Origin: Sparassis latifolia
Taxonomy: Eukaryota; Basidiomycota; Agaricomycetes; Polyporales; Sparassidaceae
Direction of reading: 5' to 3'
Length of the DNA stretch: 64,000 nt
Assembly: GCA_018466975.1 (NCBI GenBank)
Contig: CM031553.1
Span: 62,001-126,000 of the forward strand
The position numbers and the translations under genes were made by a program. The stretch's first letter is position 1, and every line of letters starts with the position of its first letter. The notes below the pieces were generated by a model that was not told the origin of the DNA, searched no databases, and was given only the letters and a program-made list of their open reading frames with translations. Shown here piece by piece: positions 31,737 to 43,641 of the stretch.

Positions 31737-32237
31737 ATGAGCTTTCCGTCAGCTCTGGCGAGCACATCTCGCTGCCTAAAAAGAACAGCGCTTTCACAAC
31801 GTGCGACGCCTGTAACGCAACCGCAAACTCGGGGCATTTCTTCCTCACCGTACGGGCGTACACACGTCTGGAAACACCGCCAACGCAAGCTCCCTAACCC
31901 ATTCGTGCCGCAGTTCCCCCAGCGTGTCGTACGCGCGGACGGCTCGACATTCATCCACTACACGACCTCGCCGCGCTCGGTGTTTCGCCTCACGCGCGAC
32001 ACGACGAACAACCCGCTTTGGAACGCCGCGCGCTGGACGAACGAGGGCGAGGAGGAGGACCTTGTCACGGGCCGTCTTGGGCGGTTCAATAGGCGGTTTG
32101 ATGGGATGGGTGGGCATGCCTCGGACGTGGATTGGATGTCGGAGAGCGAGGGGAGCGGTGAGGCGAAGGAGATAGCGAAGGAGGCCGCTCGGGACATCGC
32201 CGAGCAGTCGAAGGGCGCGAAGGGGCGCAAGCGGTGA
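31737..32237 (+). CDS. MRPL36: Mitochondrial large-subunit ribosomal protein bL31m
   Basis: Single exon. Residues 1-35 (MSFPSALASTSRCLKR... rich in Arg, Ser, Thr, without acidic residues) look like a mitochondrial targeting peptide. The core then reads WKHRQRKLPNPFVPQFPQRV, RADGSTFIHYTTSPRSVFRL and TRDTTNNPLWN, which is the fungal bL31m signature. The C-terminus is a charged, Glu/Lys-rich tail ending KGRKR. The Met at 31737 is chosen because the targeting peptide starts there; the frame is open 22 codons further upstream. Yeast Mrpl36 is the bL31m protein. Confidence 0.88.
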   Translation: MSFPSALASTSRCLKRTALSQRATPVTQPQTRGISSSPYGRTHVWKHRQRKLPNPFVPQFPQRVVRADGSTFIHYTTSPRSVFRLTRDTTNNPLWNAARWTNEGEEEDLVTGRLGRFNRRFDGMGGHASDVDWMSESEGSGEAKEIAKEAARDIAEQSKGAKGRKR

Positions 32238-32568
32238 GGTTGAGCACAGTGCGGTATATGGAGCGCGCAGGGCAGGTAGCTGTGAGTGCGGGAATCATCT
32301 ACAACGTGCGGGTCTACTAATACTATCGCTGCACGGTAATTGCTAGTTTGACGCTGACAGCCAAAACTACTTAGACATGACATATCTGGAAAGTTTTGTT
32401 CGTGTGTGCACGACGGCTATTATATTCAGTGGAAATCCTACGAATATTTGTAGAGCACCCGTCATTTACCATGTCTCGGTTCAAGACTTATATTGTAACG
32501 ACCTACAGTCTTGTAATGCAGTGAAAACGGCAGACATGCGCGTCCAAGTAGTTCCGTCCATCAGTGCA

Positions 32569-33609
32569 CTATGTGGGCCTCTTTGGCTCGTCCGCCTTTT
32601 TATCTGCCACTCCTGGCTCCTTCTCGGTGGTTTGCGCGGTCTTGGTCGTCGCAGCGTGTGTCTTCTGCTCGACCGCTTTGACGGCAGCGGCGGCGGTCTC
32701 CTTGACGGCCTCCACCGCCGCCTCAGTCTTCTCTTCGACAATGTGTGCCGCCTCCTTAGTGCGCTCCTCCACCGCGATCGCGACGCCCCGGCTCCAGCCC
32801 ATCGTCTCCTTCAGCTTCAAGCCGGTCGCGACCTCCGCGCGCTCGAGGGCCGTGCCGACGCCGTTAGTGATCCCCTCCCGGGCGCCGCGCCCCGCATCCT
32901 TGAGGCGCTCCCAGGTCATCGCGGTGTGCTGGTTCGCGATCTCGTGTTTCTCGGCGAGGGTGGGGAAATACCTGTCCTCGAGCTCGCCGCAGTACGCGGA
33001 GATGTTGTGCGCAGTCTTGGGCAGGAAGTGGTTGAGGGAGAGGACGAGTAGCGTGGGCGGGAGCAGCCCGCGGGTGAAGAGCCCGCGGTTGCGCGCGAAG
33101 ATGGAGCCGGTCAGGGTCGCGACCCCGACGTAGAGTATGCCTGGCGTGACTGGCTCGTCCGGCGCGACGAGCGACTTTACCCGCTCTGCAACATCAGATT
33201 AAAACCAAGGCAGGGCACTCGTCAGCGCTGAAAGAAATAATTTGGATGCGAGATGGCGCACTTTCGACGGCTTCTTCCACACCGATCCATCGGGAAACGA
33301 CCCCTTGTACACGGGCGTGTGCCTCGAGGTAGCGAGTGGTGACTGCACGGCGAGCGTTGCCTATCTGTCTCTCCAGTTTTGATGGTGTATCAACAAGGAC
33401 AATCTCTGGGGTCGGGGCAGAATATATCGGAAGCTTCGGATGTAACAGCTGGTGAGTGTATGCGCTTACGCTGAGGACGTTCGGCGTACCTTGTCGCTTT
33501 GCACTGCGACCACGGCAGCGGCAGCTGCGACGGTACTCCGGCGCTGTATTAAATGTTAGAGCGTGAAACGAATCGTATTGGGAGAACATACCGCCAAGGT
33601 ACGCAACAT
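32569..33609 (-). CDS. MICOS complex subunit of the Mic26/Mic27 (apolipoprotein-O-like) family
   Basis: Mitochondrial inner-membrane protein at cristae junctions. The tiny first exon is 33609-33592 (MLRTLA), exon 2 is 33543-33490, and exon 3 starts at 33448. Together they give MLRTLARRSTVAAAAAVV... followed by HPKLPIYSAPTPEIVLVDTP, the family's N-terminal hallmark. Next come LERQIGNARRAVTTRY, HARVQGVVSRWIGVEEAVE and APDEPVTPGILYVGVATLTG. Then SIFARNRGLFTRGLLPP provides the glycine-containing membrane segments. The C-terminus is a Lys/Glu/Ala/Thr-rich extension (about 60 residues) that may form a coiled coil. The stop is at 32569-32571. Confidence 0.88.
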
Positions 33610-33795
33610 GTTCTACAGTATTGTGTGCGGAGAACGGCGTCGGCGTATGCCGCGTCGTTTCCTGCGAACACGTGCACATCGAATCGATAATTCCACCGGA
33701 GAAAAGAACGAGTGTAACAAATAGATAAATTTACTAGAAATACAGTAATATCACTAGCTACATTTTGGTTTGAAAAAAATGAAAAGAGACCAGCT

Positions 33796-35584
33796 CTAAA
33801 AAAGGGTGGCGTGCATCTCCACACGAAATATATCAGCTTGGACAGGGTCCAGAGCAACAAGGTACAGCTCGGGAGGTGATTCGTCCCGCACCACCTTGTG
33901 CTATAAAACGAACGATTAAGACAAAAATGTGAGTGTTCAAAGAAGGACGATCAACGTACCAAAACGAAATCACCGACAAGCTTCGACACCTGGTTGGCGA
34001 GCTGTTCTCGCGTGACCGGCAAACCTTTAACAATCAGGTTTACGGCTTTTTCAACCTGAGTTCCGTCGAACCACTGCAGTCGCAATCAATGCCTGTCAGG
34101 ACGTTTCGAGATCGGATAGCAATAGGGAACATACTGTCAAGACTACACGGATGGAAGATAGCCCTGTCTTTTCGAAGACTCGGTCGTGAGCGCCCTGCAT
34201 CCGCGCAAAGAGTCCCGGCTGGCCTATGGGGATGCCGGAGACATCACCAATGCCGAAGAGCACAGGCGGTACAGACTCCCTGGGTGTATCCCTGGTTGTC
34301 CACCTTGCTGCGGGAACAGGCATTGGGACCTCGAACCGCGTACGCCCGAATGTGGGAGGGAATTTTGGCGGAGACAAATTCGCCTCATCGAAAGGCGTCC
34401 CTCCCGGCGACTCGTAGCCTAAACCTGAACCGATGGCTGTATACTGTGAAGATGAGCCGGAAGGAAATTGAATACTGGTGCCAGCACCAGAAGAGTGTTG
34501 CACGTTCATAAGAAACGGAATAAATCAGATACGGGAAAAAAGAGCGAGGTTCGCTGCACTGCAGCGAAGACCATGAAGTGAAACTTTTCGAATTTGCCGT
34601 CCATCTTGCACCATGGCGTTATATACTGTCTGCAGACAAAGGATGGAGATTTTGGCCAGGGCATGGGCAGCAAGGTGATCGGAACATCCGCGTACATCGA
34701 AGCCATTGAAGTTGTGGTCCTGCGTCGACAATGGAGACGTCCTTCATCGCCTCCACACGTGGGGAGCCCAGTGGCAAAATGTGGTCGGGACCAAGAATGA
34801 GATTGCGCTCATTGGAGCATAGATGGAATCGATATGCAGCAGCCACTCGAAGTGCACGAGGAGCGCAGCAGCTAGCAACAACGCAAGGAGACATGCATAC
34901 GCACTGGTTCAGCAGAGCAAAAGAGGACACAATGGAAGAAAGAGAGTACAGCCATTGGAATCATTATGCACTTTTTCGTTATCCTTTCTTCTTCCTCCCA
35001 GTTAGCAACACGCGCTGGGTGGCGGTCAGTTCGGCTGTCCGGCGAGAAAGATACTTTGTGCAGAATGTAAGCCTGCAGATAAAGGTAGACACGCATCGGT
35101 CAGGACTGCCGTGACAATCTTGAACCAAGTACACGCCGGAAGCTCGTGGTGATAGACAAACCCGGATAGCAGCAGAAGAGCACAGAACAGAAAGTATCGA
35201 GCGGTCCCGCCTAGATTTACCGGCCGTTCAAAGAGCAAGAGTTCGACAAAAAAATTTACTGCAGTTTGAACGGGAATGCTGCCCAGAAGAACGTACGAAG
35301 AAGACAATCCGCAGAGTTCATTCATGACACCGGCCGAGTATTGCAGTGGAAGTGCAGCAGACTCTGCGCCAGCCCTGTCAACAGTTCCAAAGTTTCTTAA
35401 CGATGAACTCCACAGGGAAGATAGTGGGAAGTTGGAACAAGACACAGGACAAGATCGTGGACGCTGCAGAATTTACATCAGGATTCAGAGTATAGCCGAT
35501 CCGAGTGTGACTCAGTCGCGTCACGTGCAACGTGACGACCGTGACAGCGCGCCTTACATTCAAGTTCATCCTCCACCGCGACAT
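33796..35584 (-). CDS. Unrecognised multi-exon membrane protein
   Basis: Minus-strand exons read MSRWRMNLN (from 35584), splicing to a segment with QTAVNFFVELLLFERPVNL and RYFLFCALLLLSGFVYH, which are two likely membrane helices. More hydrophobic sequence follows near 34.85-34.95 kb. A low-complexity Ser/Pro/Gly exon comes next (34509-34100; GGTPFDEANLSPPKFPPTFG, PVLFGIGDVSGIPIGQPGLF). The C-terminal exons carry WFDGTQVEKAVNLIVKGLPV and HKVVRDESPPELYLVALDP, with stop at 33796-33798. The layout, N-terminal helices plus a soluble C-terminal domain, resembles integral nuclear-envelope proteins, but I do not recognise the family. Exon borders between 34.5 and 35.1 kb are uncertain. Confidence 0.45.
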
Positions 35585-35854
35585 TCAAAACTAGAACCGT
35601 TTATCTTGCATGTACAAGGGTTGCCGCTCTTCCGCACTGTTTTGAGACTCGGGAATACTGTATATTCCTGTTTGTCCAAAGTGGTACACTCAGGAGACTG
35701 AGGTGAATCAAGCGACGTTGAGTGTCTGCGCAGTGTCATCTCAGGTGTGCAGATGTTTTTGCGAACGTTTTAATTACAGCACTAGAACAGAGTAAAATAC
35801 TTCCGCAGGATAGAACTGCTAGTGCTTTCCGGGATTGACTGCCGACTATTCTTC

Positions 35855-38800
35855 ATGACATCTCCAACAACCGCCATCTCACACGATGGTTCACTTCAAA
35901 CCATAAAGGCACTCGATTCCAGCTCTGTTCACCGTATCTCATCTGGACAAGTCGTAGTAGACCTGCAAACTGCTGTCAAGGAGCTTCTCGAGAATAGTCT
36001 CGACGCGGGTGCTACAAACGTTGGTGAGTGTGGACCATTTCGTTGGCACAGCTGCCCATACAATGCATCTAGAGGTACGCTTCAAAGACCACGGTCTGAG
36101 CACCTTTGAGGTGGTCGACAACGGGAGCGGAATCGCTCCTGAGGATTATGATGCCATCGGTACGTTCTACTTTGGCCGAGTGCTCATGCCCAACTGAATC
36201 GCTCCAGCTCTCAAACACCACACGTCAAAGCTCTCTGCTTTTTCTGACCTTACTTCGCTGAGTACCTTTGGATTTCGGGGCGAAGCTCTTTCGTCTTTGT
36301 GCGCCCTCGCGGATAGCGTCACCGTCACGACAGCAACTGCGTCGGAGACTCCTATGGGCACCGTAATCGAGTTTGATCGCACTGGACACGTTGTGAGCCG
36401 TGACTCAAAGGTCGCTAGGCAGGTATTGTCCGGACCGAGAGCGACGTCGTAGCTCCATGCTGATGATGTCCCATTGTAGCGCGGCACCACTGTTGCTGTT
36501 GCAGGTTTGTTCAAGCCTTTACCGGTTCGTCGAAAAGAGCTCGAACGAAATGCGAAACGGGAGTTCGGCAAAGCGCTGGCGCTCCTTTCCGCGTATGCAC
36601 TCGTCCCATGTGCGCAGGAGAACAGAGGTGTGCGTTTAACCGTGACGCATCAACCCATTGGCGGGTGCGCTTCCTTATCTTGTGCGCGTGTTGTGCGGGT
36701 TCAAATGTACAACGTTGACTTGCAGGAAGAAGAGTGTACAGCTGCGCACTGAAGGCTCAACCTCAACGCGCTCGTCCGTTTCGGCACTGTGGGGTCCGAA
36801 GGCGCTGGAGCACCTTGTTGACCTCGACCTACACTTTTCGGTGGAGATAGAGAAGGCTGTACTGAGGCGGCAAGGAATCATAGACAAAGATGGGTCAGTA
36901 AGCCTCGGTCATGTACTCATGGCTTCAACCACTTACCCGATTATTGTCTGAAAATAGACATAGCAACGAGGTACACGTGCGAGGCCTGGTCTCCAGATTC
37001 GCAGTAGGATGCGGACGCGCATCTACAGATCGGCAGTTCTTCTTCATTAATGGACGCCCGTGCAATCCATCCAAGGTCAGTCAGGACTCCCGAGTTTTGC
37101 GCACCTGACATACTCATCTTTTAATTCTGCAGGTCCAGAAAGCGTTTAACGAGGTGTATCGTACATTCAACGCGAATCAAGTCCCATTCGTCGTGGCTGA
37201 TTTTATCCTCCCGACTGGTACGTTTCTAGCTCATTAGTACGTTGGACACATCATGATACCGTAGCTTATTACCGCAGATTCGTGCGACGTGAATGTCAGC
37301 CCGGACAAACGCACTATTTTATTGCACAGCGAGAACAGCTTGGTGCAGGCGCTGAAGGTGTGTGTTGATCGTGTTTTAACGCCATACTTTTGCTTATTTA
37401 TCTATCCTCCCAGAGTGCTCTGGAAGAGACGTTTGCGTCATCTCGTGCAACGTATGACGTCAATAGCTCGCATGCTGCAACTAAGCAAGGGACACAGGCG
37501 AAATTGCGGGAGAAAACCACCAACCCGAAATGCTCACAGATACCTCTGTTCCTAGATGACGACGAGGATGTTGGAGGCGAAGGTTCACCGCAACGGCGAG
37601 AAGCATTCGAGGAACAGCCTGTTCTTTCTAACGCAAATGATTTTGTTGAAAACGAGGCCTTTGGCGAACCGCGACTTCTTATGCCCTCCGCTTCTCCGCT
37701 TCCTGAAATTGATGCCTCACCGGAGTCTGGTGCAAGTTCAGCCTCCGAGGTTGTCATTAACTCTCCACCATACCATGCGCCGTCGCACTCGCCGACTCGT
37801 CTGAGTTGGGTTGCCTCCGCAGATACTTCATTACAGAACAGTCCAGAAGTTCCGTCGCTCGTTTCCAGGGATGATACGACCTTGGAAAGTAACCACGATG
37901 AATTGGACATGCATTCCGATGTCGCTGAAGAAGTACAACTAGTCCGCTCACCCACTGTCACCCAGATACAGATGGACCCGCGAGATATAGAGATTAACCG
38001 CCCACCCACGGTTACCCAACTGCGAGGCATCGTCGACCTTTTCAGTTCCACGTCTGGAGGTGAAGCCCCCACAAATACAGATATTGCCAAAAATTTGAGC
38101 GAAAAGGCTCCTAAAGCCGGTCCGTCTCGTGCCCCGCCCTCCGTGTGTAGTGCTGGACAGAAAAGACCCCTGGCGTCGCATGTAGACAGCAACAGCAGCA
38201 TAGACAGCAACAGCAGCACTGCTCGCACCGTGCAGATGGTGCTCAGCACGTCTGGGACTGCTTGGGACCTACATGCAGGAAATCGTGATTCAGAGCCGGA
38301 AAACAAGCGGCGTAGAGTCGATAATGGGAACCAGACGAGAGACTCGAGAGAGGCTCGGCAGGACTTGAGGGCGCACTTGAGGGGATTTGCCCGGACGGGG
38401 AGTCAGGTTGTGGACGTGGATATGGAGGACGAGGAGCAAGTCTTGCCTCAGGACGAAGCCGTCGCCGAAACTTCCAACGATGCAGAGGATGCAGTGATGG
38501 TGATCGAGGAGTCCGACGTTGGCCAAGATGTCCCTAACGTGAATGATTCAACATCAGAAGTCGCCAAGACGTCGTATACGGACTTTTCAGACAGGAACGT
38601 CATTCCCGTGGATGATTCGTCGAGTTTCTCAGTCAGGCAGATTACTGTGGACAGTGACATCACGACGTCTTCGACCTCATCGGCACTACCGTTATCACAG
38701 GAATCGCGTCCTGAGGTCGTCCGTACGACAGATAGCGAGGACGTCTCCCTTAGCATCTCCTTGTCTCATATAACCGATTCCTGGCAGCGTCTTCAGGAGC

Positions 38801-39780
38801 GTCTCACTGCTGGGGGCACTCCGACAAGGGAGCCCAAGTTGGTGCTGGATGCCGAGGCTGGTGTTGTGACGGAGGATGACATCAAGGCAGTGGAGACGCT
38901 ATCTCGAGTCATCGATAAGGCGGACTTCGGTGTGATGGAGGTCGTTGGCCAATTCAATCTTGGCTTTATTATCGCGCGCAGGCGTAAAGAAGCTGCTGAG
39001 GGTGTGCCCGCGATGGATGACCTGTTCATTGTGGACCAGCATGCGGCCGACGAGAAGTACAACTTTGAGACGCTGCAGCAAACCACGAAGATTGACTCAC
39101 AGAAGCTCTTTCGGTGTGTATTTGGTTTGTTCCTTTCTTTCTGATCCACTAATGCTCAATAATCTGCAGACCCCTCCCACTGGAGCTCACTGCAGCTGAC
39201 GAGATGTTAGCAACAGAGCGGGTGGATATGCTCCATCAAAATGGTTTTGAGATCGACATAGCGGATGATCCTTTGGGTGGTTCTGCACGCCTGCGTCTGG
39301 TTGCACAGCCTATCAGCAAGAGCACCGTGTTCGACGTCAAAGGTCTGTTCGTATATCTCCTTCGTTTACTTACCGCTTCTGATCTTCCTCTGACCAGATC
39401 TTGAAGAGCTTCTACATCTGATGCATAACGCGCCCGACGGGCAGATCGTGCGCTGCTCCAAAGTCCGTGCCATGTTCGCAATGCGCGCGTGCCGAAAGAG
39501 CGTCATGGTCGGTATGCCGCTTACACGATCACAGATGGTCTCCGTACGTCGAGCATCTCCCGATTTACATCTTCTCATTTGAGATTATTCTATTCTCCTG
39601 CAGGTCGTGCGCCATATGGGGACGATGGACCAGCCGTGGCATTGTCCGCACGGCCGTCCGACGATGCGTCACCTTTCGGATATTACGGGGGAAGTAGGAC
39701 AGCAATGGTCGAAATCCGACCTTCAGGCGCGTCCGCCACCTATGAGGCCGGTTGACTGGTCTTTGTTTGGGAAGGACTAG
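35855..39780 (+). CDS. PMS1: DNA mismatch-repair protein PMS1 (MutL-alpha endonuclease subunit)
   Basis: Nuclear MutL homologue that pairs with MLH1 and nicks DNA during mismatch repair. The GHKL ATPase motifs are clear: [37 protein letters not shown] and HHTSKL, then [51 protein letters not shown] and [11 protein letters not shown] follow. A long acidic linker (about 37.4-38.8 kb) precedes the MutL C-terminal domain, [17 protein letters not shown]. Its endonuclease motifs are complete: [25 protein letters not shown] and CPHGRP. The protein ends [11 protein letters not shown]. About ten exons are separated by short introns. Start at 35855 ([10 protein letters not shown]); another Met lies 33 bp upstream. 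Confidence 0.95.
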
Positions 39781-41487
39781 TAACTGTTCCCTGAACTGGG
39801 GATATGGGCAGACCGTGACGTGTGGTATGGCGATCTTATCTGTATCTACTTTATCTAGCACGTACGCCACAGGTCACATATCATATGATTATGTGTCACG
39901 CGGTAGCTTGGCACCCTGCCAGCAACCGATCTCGTTCAATTGATCTGCTATGGACCTTCATGCGACAGATTTTCCTCATTATTCTCACCTGACGGACGTC
40001 CCTGTGTCACCTTCCAGAGAATTACAAGCTGATTCGGACTAAGTTGCACGGCGCAAGAGAATCTTATGCCATTGGGCTCCATCGACTCGCATTGCATGGC
40101 AAAACGTATTTTCAACTGTCAGTAAGTTCCATAAAGGAAAAAGCTCATAACATACCTTCGATACTGAGATTCAATGTGGTAGATTTATGCTGGCTTATCT
40201 TCAGGATGAATATGCATCATTCTCGAGGCACCTCTTGACCCCATCATACCGCGCTTGCAACCTGAAGCTGCCTCTCTCACTATTCTACTGTTGTAGCACC
40301 GGATTGGAGCCTGGGTAAATGAGATCGCTTATGGCCACTAGTGACGACTTCAAAGTAGTCGGGAACATGAAAACAAGTTAAGGAAGGAAAGTAGTTTCAC
40401 TTTTGGCCTCTGATATCGATATTATAAATCTGATTGACATTGAATCTAAACAGGCACTGAGATACCACGTATTGCCGTTTGCCAAATGCGGGCGTCCTCC
40501 GCCAGAATTGTCTCCCCACCATTTCCATCCCGACCAATGGGCAGATAAACCAGAGCTTGGGCAAAGAAATTCGAGTTTATCCCACGACGATCGAGGTATA
40601 TTCAATACCAAACTTCCGTGGGAGGCATGGGGCTTTGTACTTAGGGGCGATGTTCCAGAATACTGGCCGGGCTAATGTTCCTCCTCATCAAGATGTAGCA
40701 CTATATCCTAGACAATGCAAGGCGAGTTTGTGGCAGCATTACGGAACTCACGGAGATCTTGATGTGCTTTGACGGTGACCGTGTCGATCCCGAGCTTATC
40801 TGCGGGATCGTCGAGATCCCTCGAAAAGTCGAGCGATCTTTGAACAGGTGCCTCTCTTAATGTTGATGCGACATGCGTCCTCCCGCCCCACGTTTGAAGC
40901 TTTAAGAAGTGTCTGGCATTCTTTGGTATCCCCCATAGGCTACTGAGCATCAGGCATATCCGTTGTCCGCATTTGTCACTCAGTACGTATTTCATACTGA
41001 GCAGTTGCCGACTCTAGTGACTCAAATACTATAGTGACTTGTGGCCACAGCAACTTGAACACAGGACAAGCGGAGGTGTCTGGTATCTCGGGGACTGCCG
41101 TGCCGACACCCTAAGATTGAGATCGGATCAAAGGCTTCTGTTGGAAAAGCACGAACGGCAGCGAACGGCTCGCGATCGGCATGAACACTCATCAACCTGC
41201 TACTCTTAACACCCGTCAGATTTATCTTTAAGCGCAGTAACACCAATTCCTCCTGCGGGCAATTTATCTGCCAATGGTATTCCATCACGGCACTGATGGT
41301 AGCGGGCCTATGGTGCCATGGTTTAACCTAGCGCGCGAGCTTTCCTGCATATTTACTCCGCCGTCGAGTTCATTGCCTGCATCCCCAACCCAGCCACCGC
41401 CGCAACTTGGCTGGTAGACGTCGTTTTCTGCCCTTCCGGTGCAGGTGAACTCTCCAAGTGTCAATTTTTTGGTTAACCACGTCGACT
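39781..41487. other. Intergenic, about 1.7 kb
   Basis: Between the PMS1 stop and the MFS transporter start. Short open frames on both strands (for example 40403-40675 plus and 41022-41288 minus) have no recognisable motif and no consistent splice partners. No tRNA or repeat was seen. Confidence 0.5.
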
Positions 41488-43641
41488 ATGGAATCTCGTT
41501 CGGACTTCGCTCGCAATGGCGCCCCTGCCCCACCGGAAGGCATCGCGGAAGCCACCATCAAATCCGAGCACGCCAGTGAAAAAGACTGCGACGACAAAAA
41601 GGAAGCGGATGAGGAGGAGCCTGTAAAGGGCAAGGACGAAGAGGTACCAACGAGCACTGCGCAGGCCACTGACTTCCCAGAGGGCGGGTGGAGAGGTTGG
41701 GGGACTGTCGCCGGAGCGTGAGTAGTTGTCTGGACTAAGTTTCCGCCTCTGACACTGGCTGCAGATTTTTGATTCAGTTTTGCGGTTTCGGGTGCGTATC
41801 ATCCACTCTGTATCTGATTGTGTCATTGAGTACTGTTCGGCAGATACACCGGTTCATTCGGGGTTTATCAAGGTAGTTACCTTCACGTAGGGCGTTGTTG
41901 CAAACACGGATTGAGATTTGTCTTCACCGCCTACTACGTCCAGACATATCTCGCTAACGAGTCGGCTTCCGCAATCTCGTGAGCCATACATATTTCGACT
42001 CCTGTGTAGCTTCTTACCCATGCGCAGTTGGATTGGAGGCATGAATGCTTTTCTGGTGATATCGAGTGGATTGGTTACAGGGAGACTCTATGACAAGGGA
42101 TACTTGTAGGTTCACTGGTTTTCCTGTCGGCGAGATCATTCTGAACGCGTTGTCGTCAGTTATTATCTCCTCATCGGCGGATCAATATTATACTCGTTTT
42201 CTCTTTTCATGCTGTCTCTTGCTCAACCAGACCATTATTATCAGGTAATTCGGTGTGAAATCTTCGTAGTGACAGTTGTTTACTTACTGCATTCAATTAA
42301 CAGGTATTCCTTTGCCAAGGGCTGGGCATGGGCCTTGGTGCGGGGACAGTCTATGTCTCAAGCGTCGCGGTCGTCTCGCACTACTTCGTGAAGTGGCGTG
42401 CACTTGCGATGACCATCGTCGCGTCTGGGTCCTCACTGGGCGCTGTTATCCACCCAATAATGCTGAACAATACCCTTAACGGTTCGCTAGGCTTCGGAAA
42501 CGCGGTCCGCGCAAGCGCAGGCCTTGTCACCGGCCTACTGCTCATAGCGTGCCTGCTGATGCGTCCCCGACTCCCGCCTTCTAAGCATACCATCACGATC
42601 GCCCAGGCAGCGAGGAAGTTCTCCCGTGATCCGGCTTATATCTTCGCTACTATTGGGTGCGTTGTCATTTAGTCGTTCTATCTCCCATAGCCGATAGACC
42701 AATGTCCACAGTCTCTCATTATTCACGATTGCTTTTTACTACCCTCTGTTCTACATCCAACTGGATGCATCCGTGCACGGTCTCAGCTCGACGTTCTCGT
42801 TCTATTCCGTAGGTCTTCTCTTTTTTTTTGTTCCACGATATGTTTGATCTGTCAAATGTCTGGTTAAAAGCTGGTTATTTTGAACAGCGCGAGTTTCGTG
42901 GGCCGGCTTGCGCCCGGGTTCTTTGCGCACTCATTCGGCGTTGCGAACATTATTACCATCGCCGTCCTGGGTTGCTCAATACTGTTATTTGTAATGATCG
43001 CAGTGAAAAGCGTCGCGAGCGTCGTCGTCGTCGGCATCATCTACGGTTTCTTTGCAGGGAACTGTGCGTACTCTTTAGCGCTATTCGCATTATCTCTCAT
43101 CGTGGCAACGTGCTGTATTGGCAGATATTACCCTGATGGCGCCTTTAATGGCGGTTTTGAGTGATAACATGTCCGAATTAGGGTGCGTTACAAATAAGGT
43201 TGGTCCGTGTGTCAGAGTTAACGAATCGCAGTGTCCGTATGGGTCTTGCGTTCGCCTTCTCTGGTATGTGTCGCCTCCCTGATTGAAAGGAACTGTTCAA
43301 CACTGATTTATGTTTTCTCGCAGGCATTGGAGGTTTGGTCGGTCAGTGCCGACCTGAAGAATACGCAGTTTTCGCATTGATTGACGTTATCCATCGTAGG
43401 AGGGGCTATTTCGGGCGCACTGCTCACCAGCAAGTACATATGGTGGAGGCCCGCGGTCTTCAGTGGAGTACGTCTTGTTTCTTCTCTTGTTTTCCAATAT
43501 CAGACTCAGTTCAGTCGAAATTGCGCTTCTTTGATGCATCAGGCCCTTGGGATGTTTGCCACCGCCAGTTTTGCTGCAATGACGTTCTGCCTCGCTCGTA
43601 AGGCGAGAACTGCCAAGAGGAGACTAGAGGCCGAGCCTTAA
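41488..43641 (+). CDS. MFS transporter, monocarboxylate-porter (MCT/SLC16-like) family
   Basis: Plasma-membrane facilitator with about 12 helices. The first ~65 residues are a charged cytosolic leader (KDCDDKKEADEEEPVKGKDE). The family motif FPEGGWRGWGTVAGAFLIQF then opens helix 1, followed by YTGSFGVYQ. Later exons give VQTYLANESASA and WIGGMNAFLVISSGLVTGRLYD. QGLGMGLGAGTVYVSSVAVV, HYFVKWRALAMTIVASGSSL, NSASFVGRLAPGFFAHSFG and WWRPAVFSG follow. The last exon ends in a basic tail, ARKARTAKRRLEAEP. At least ten small exons. Agaricomycetes carry many such genes; the substrate (lactate, pyruvate, nicotinate, riboflavin or other) cannot be told. Confidence 0.85.

Noticed and set aside
32377..33133. 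Two long plus-strand frames
   Set aside because: Antisense of the MICOS subunit exon, which has clear family motifs on the minus strand.
40403..40675. 90-codon frame in the 1.7-kb gap after PMS1
   Set aside because: No recognisable family and no consistent exon on either side.
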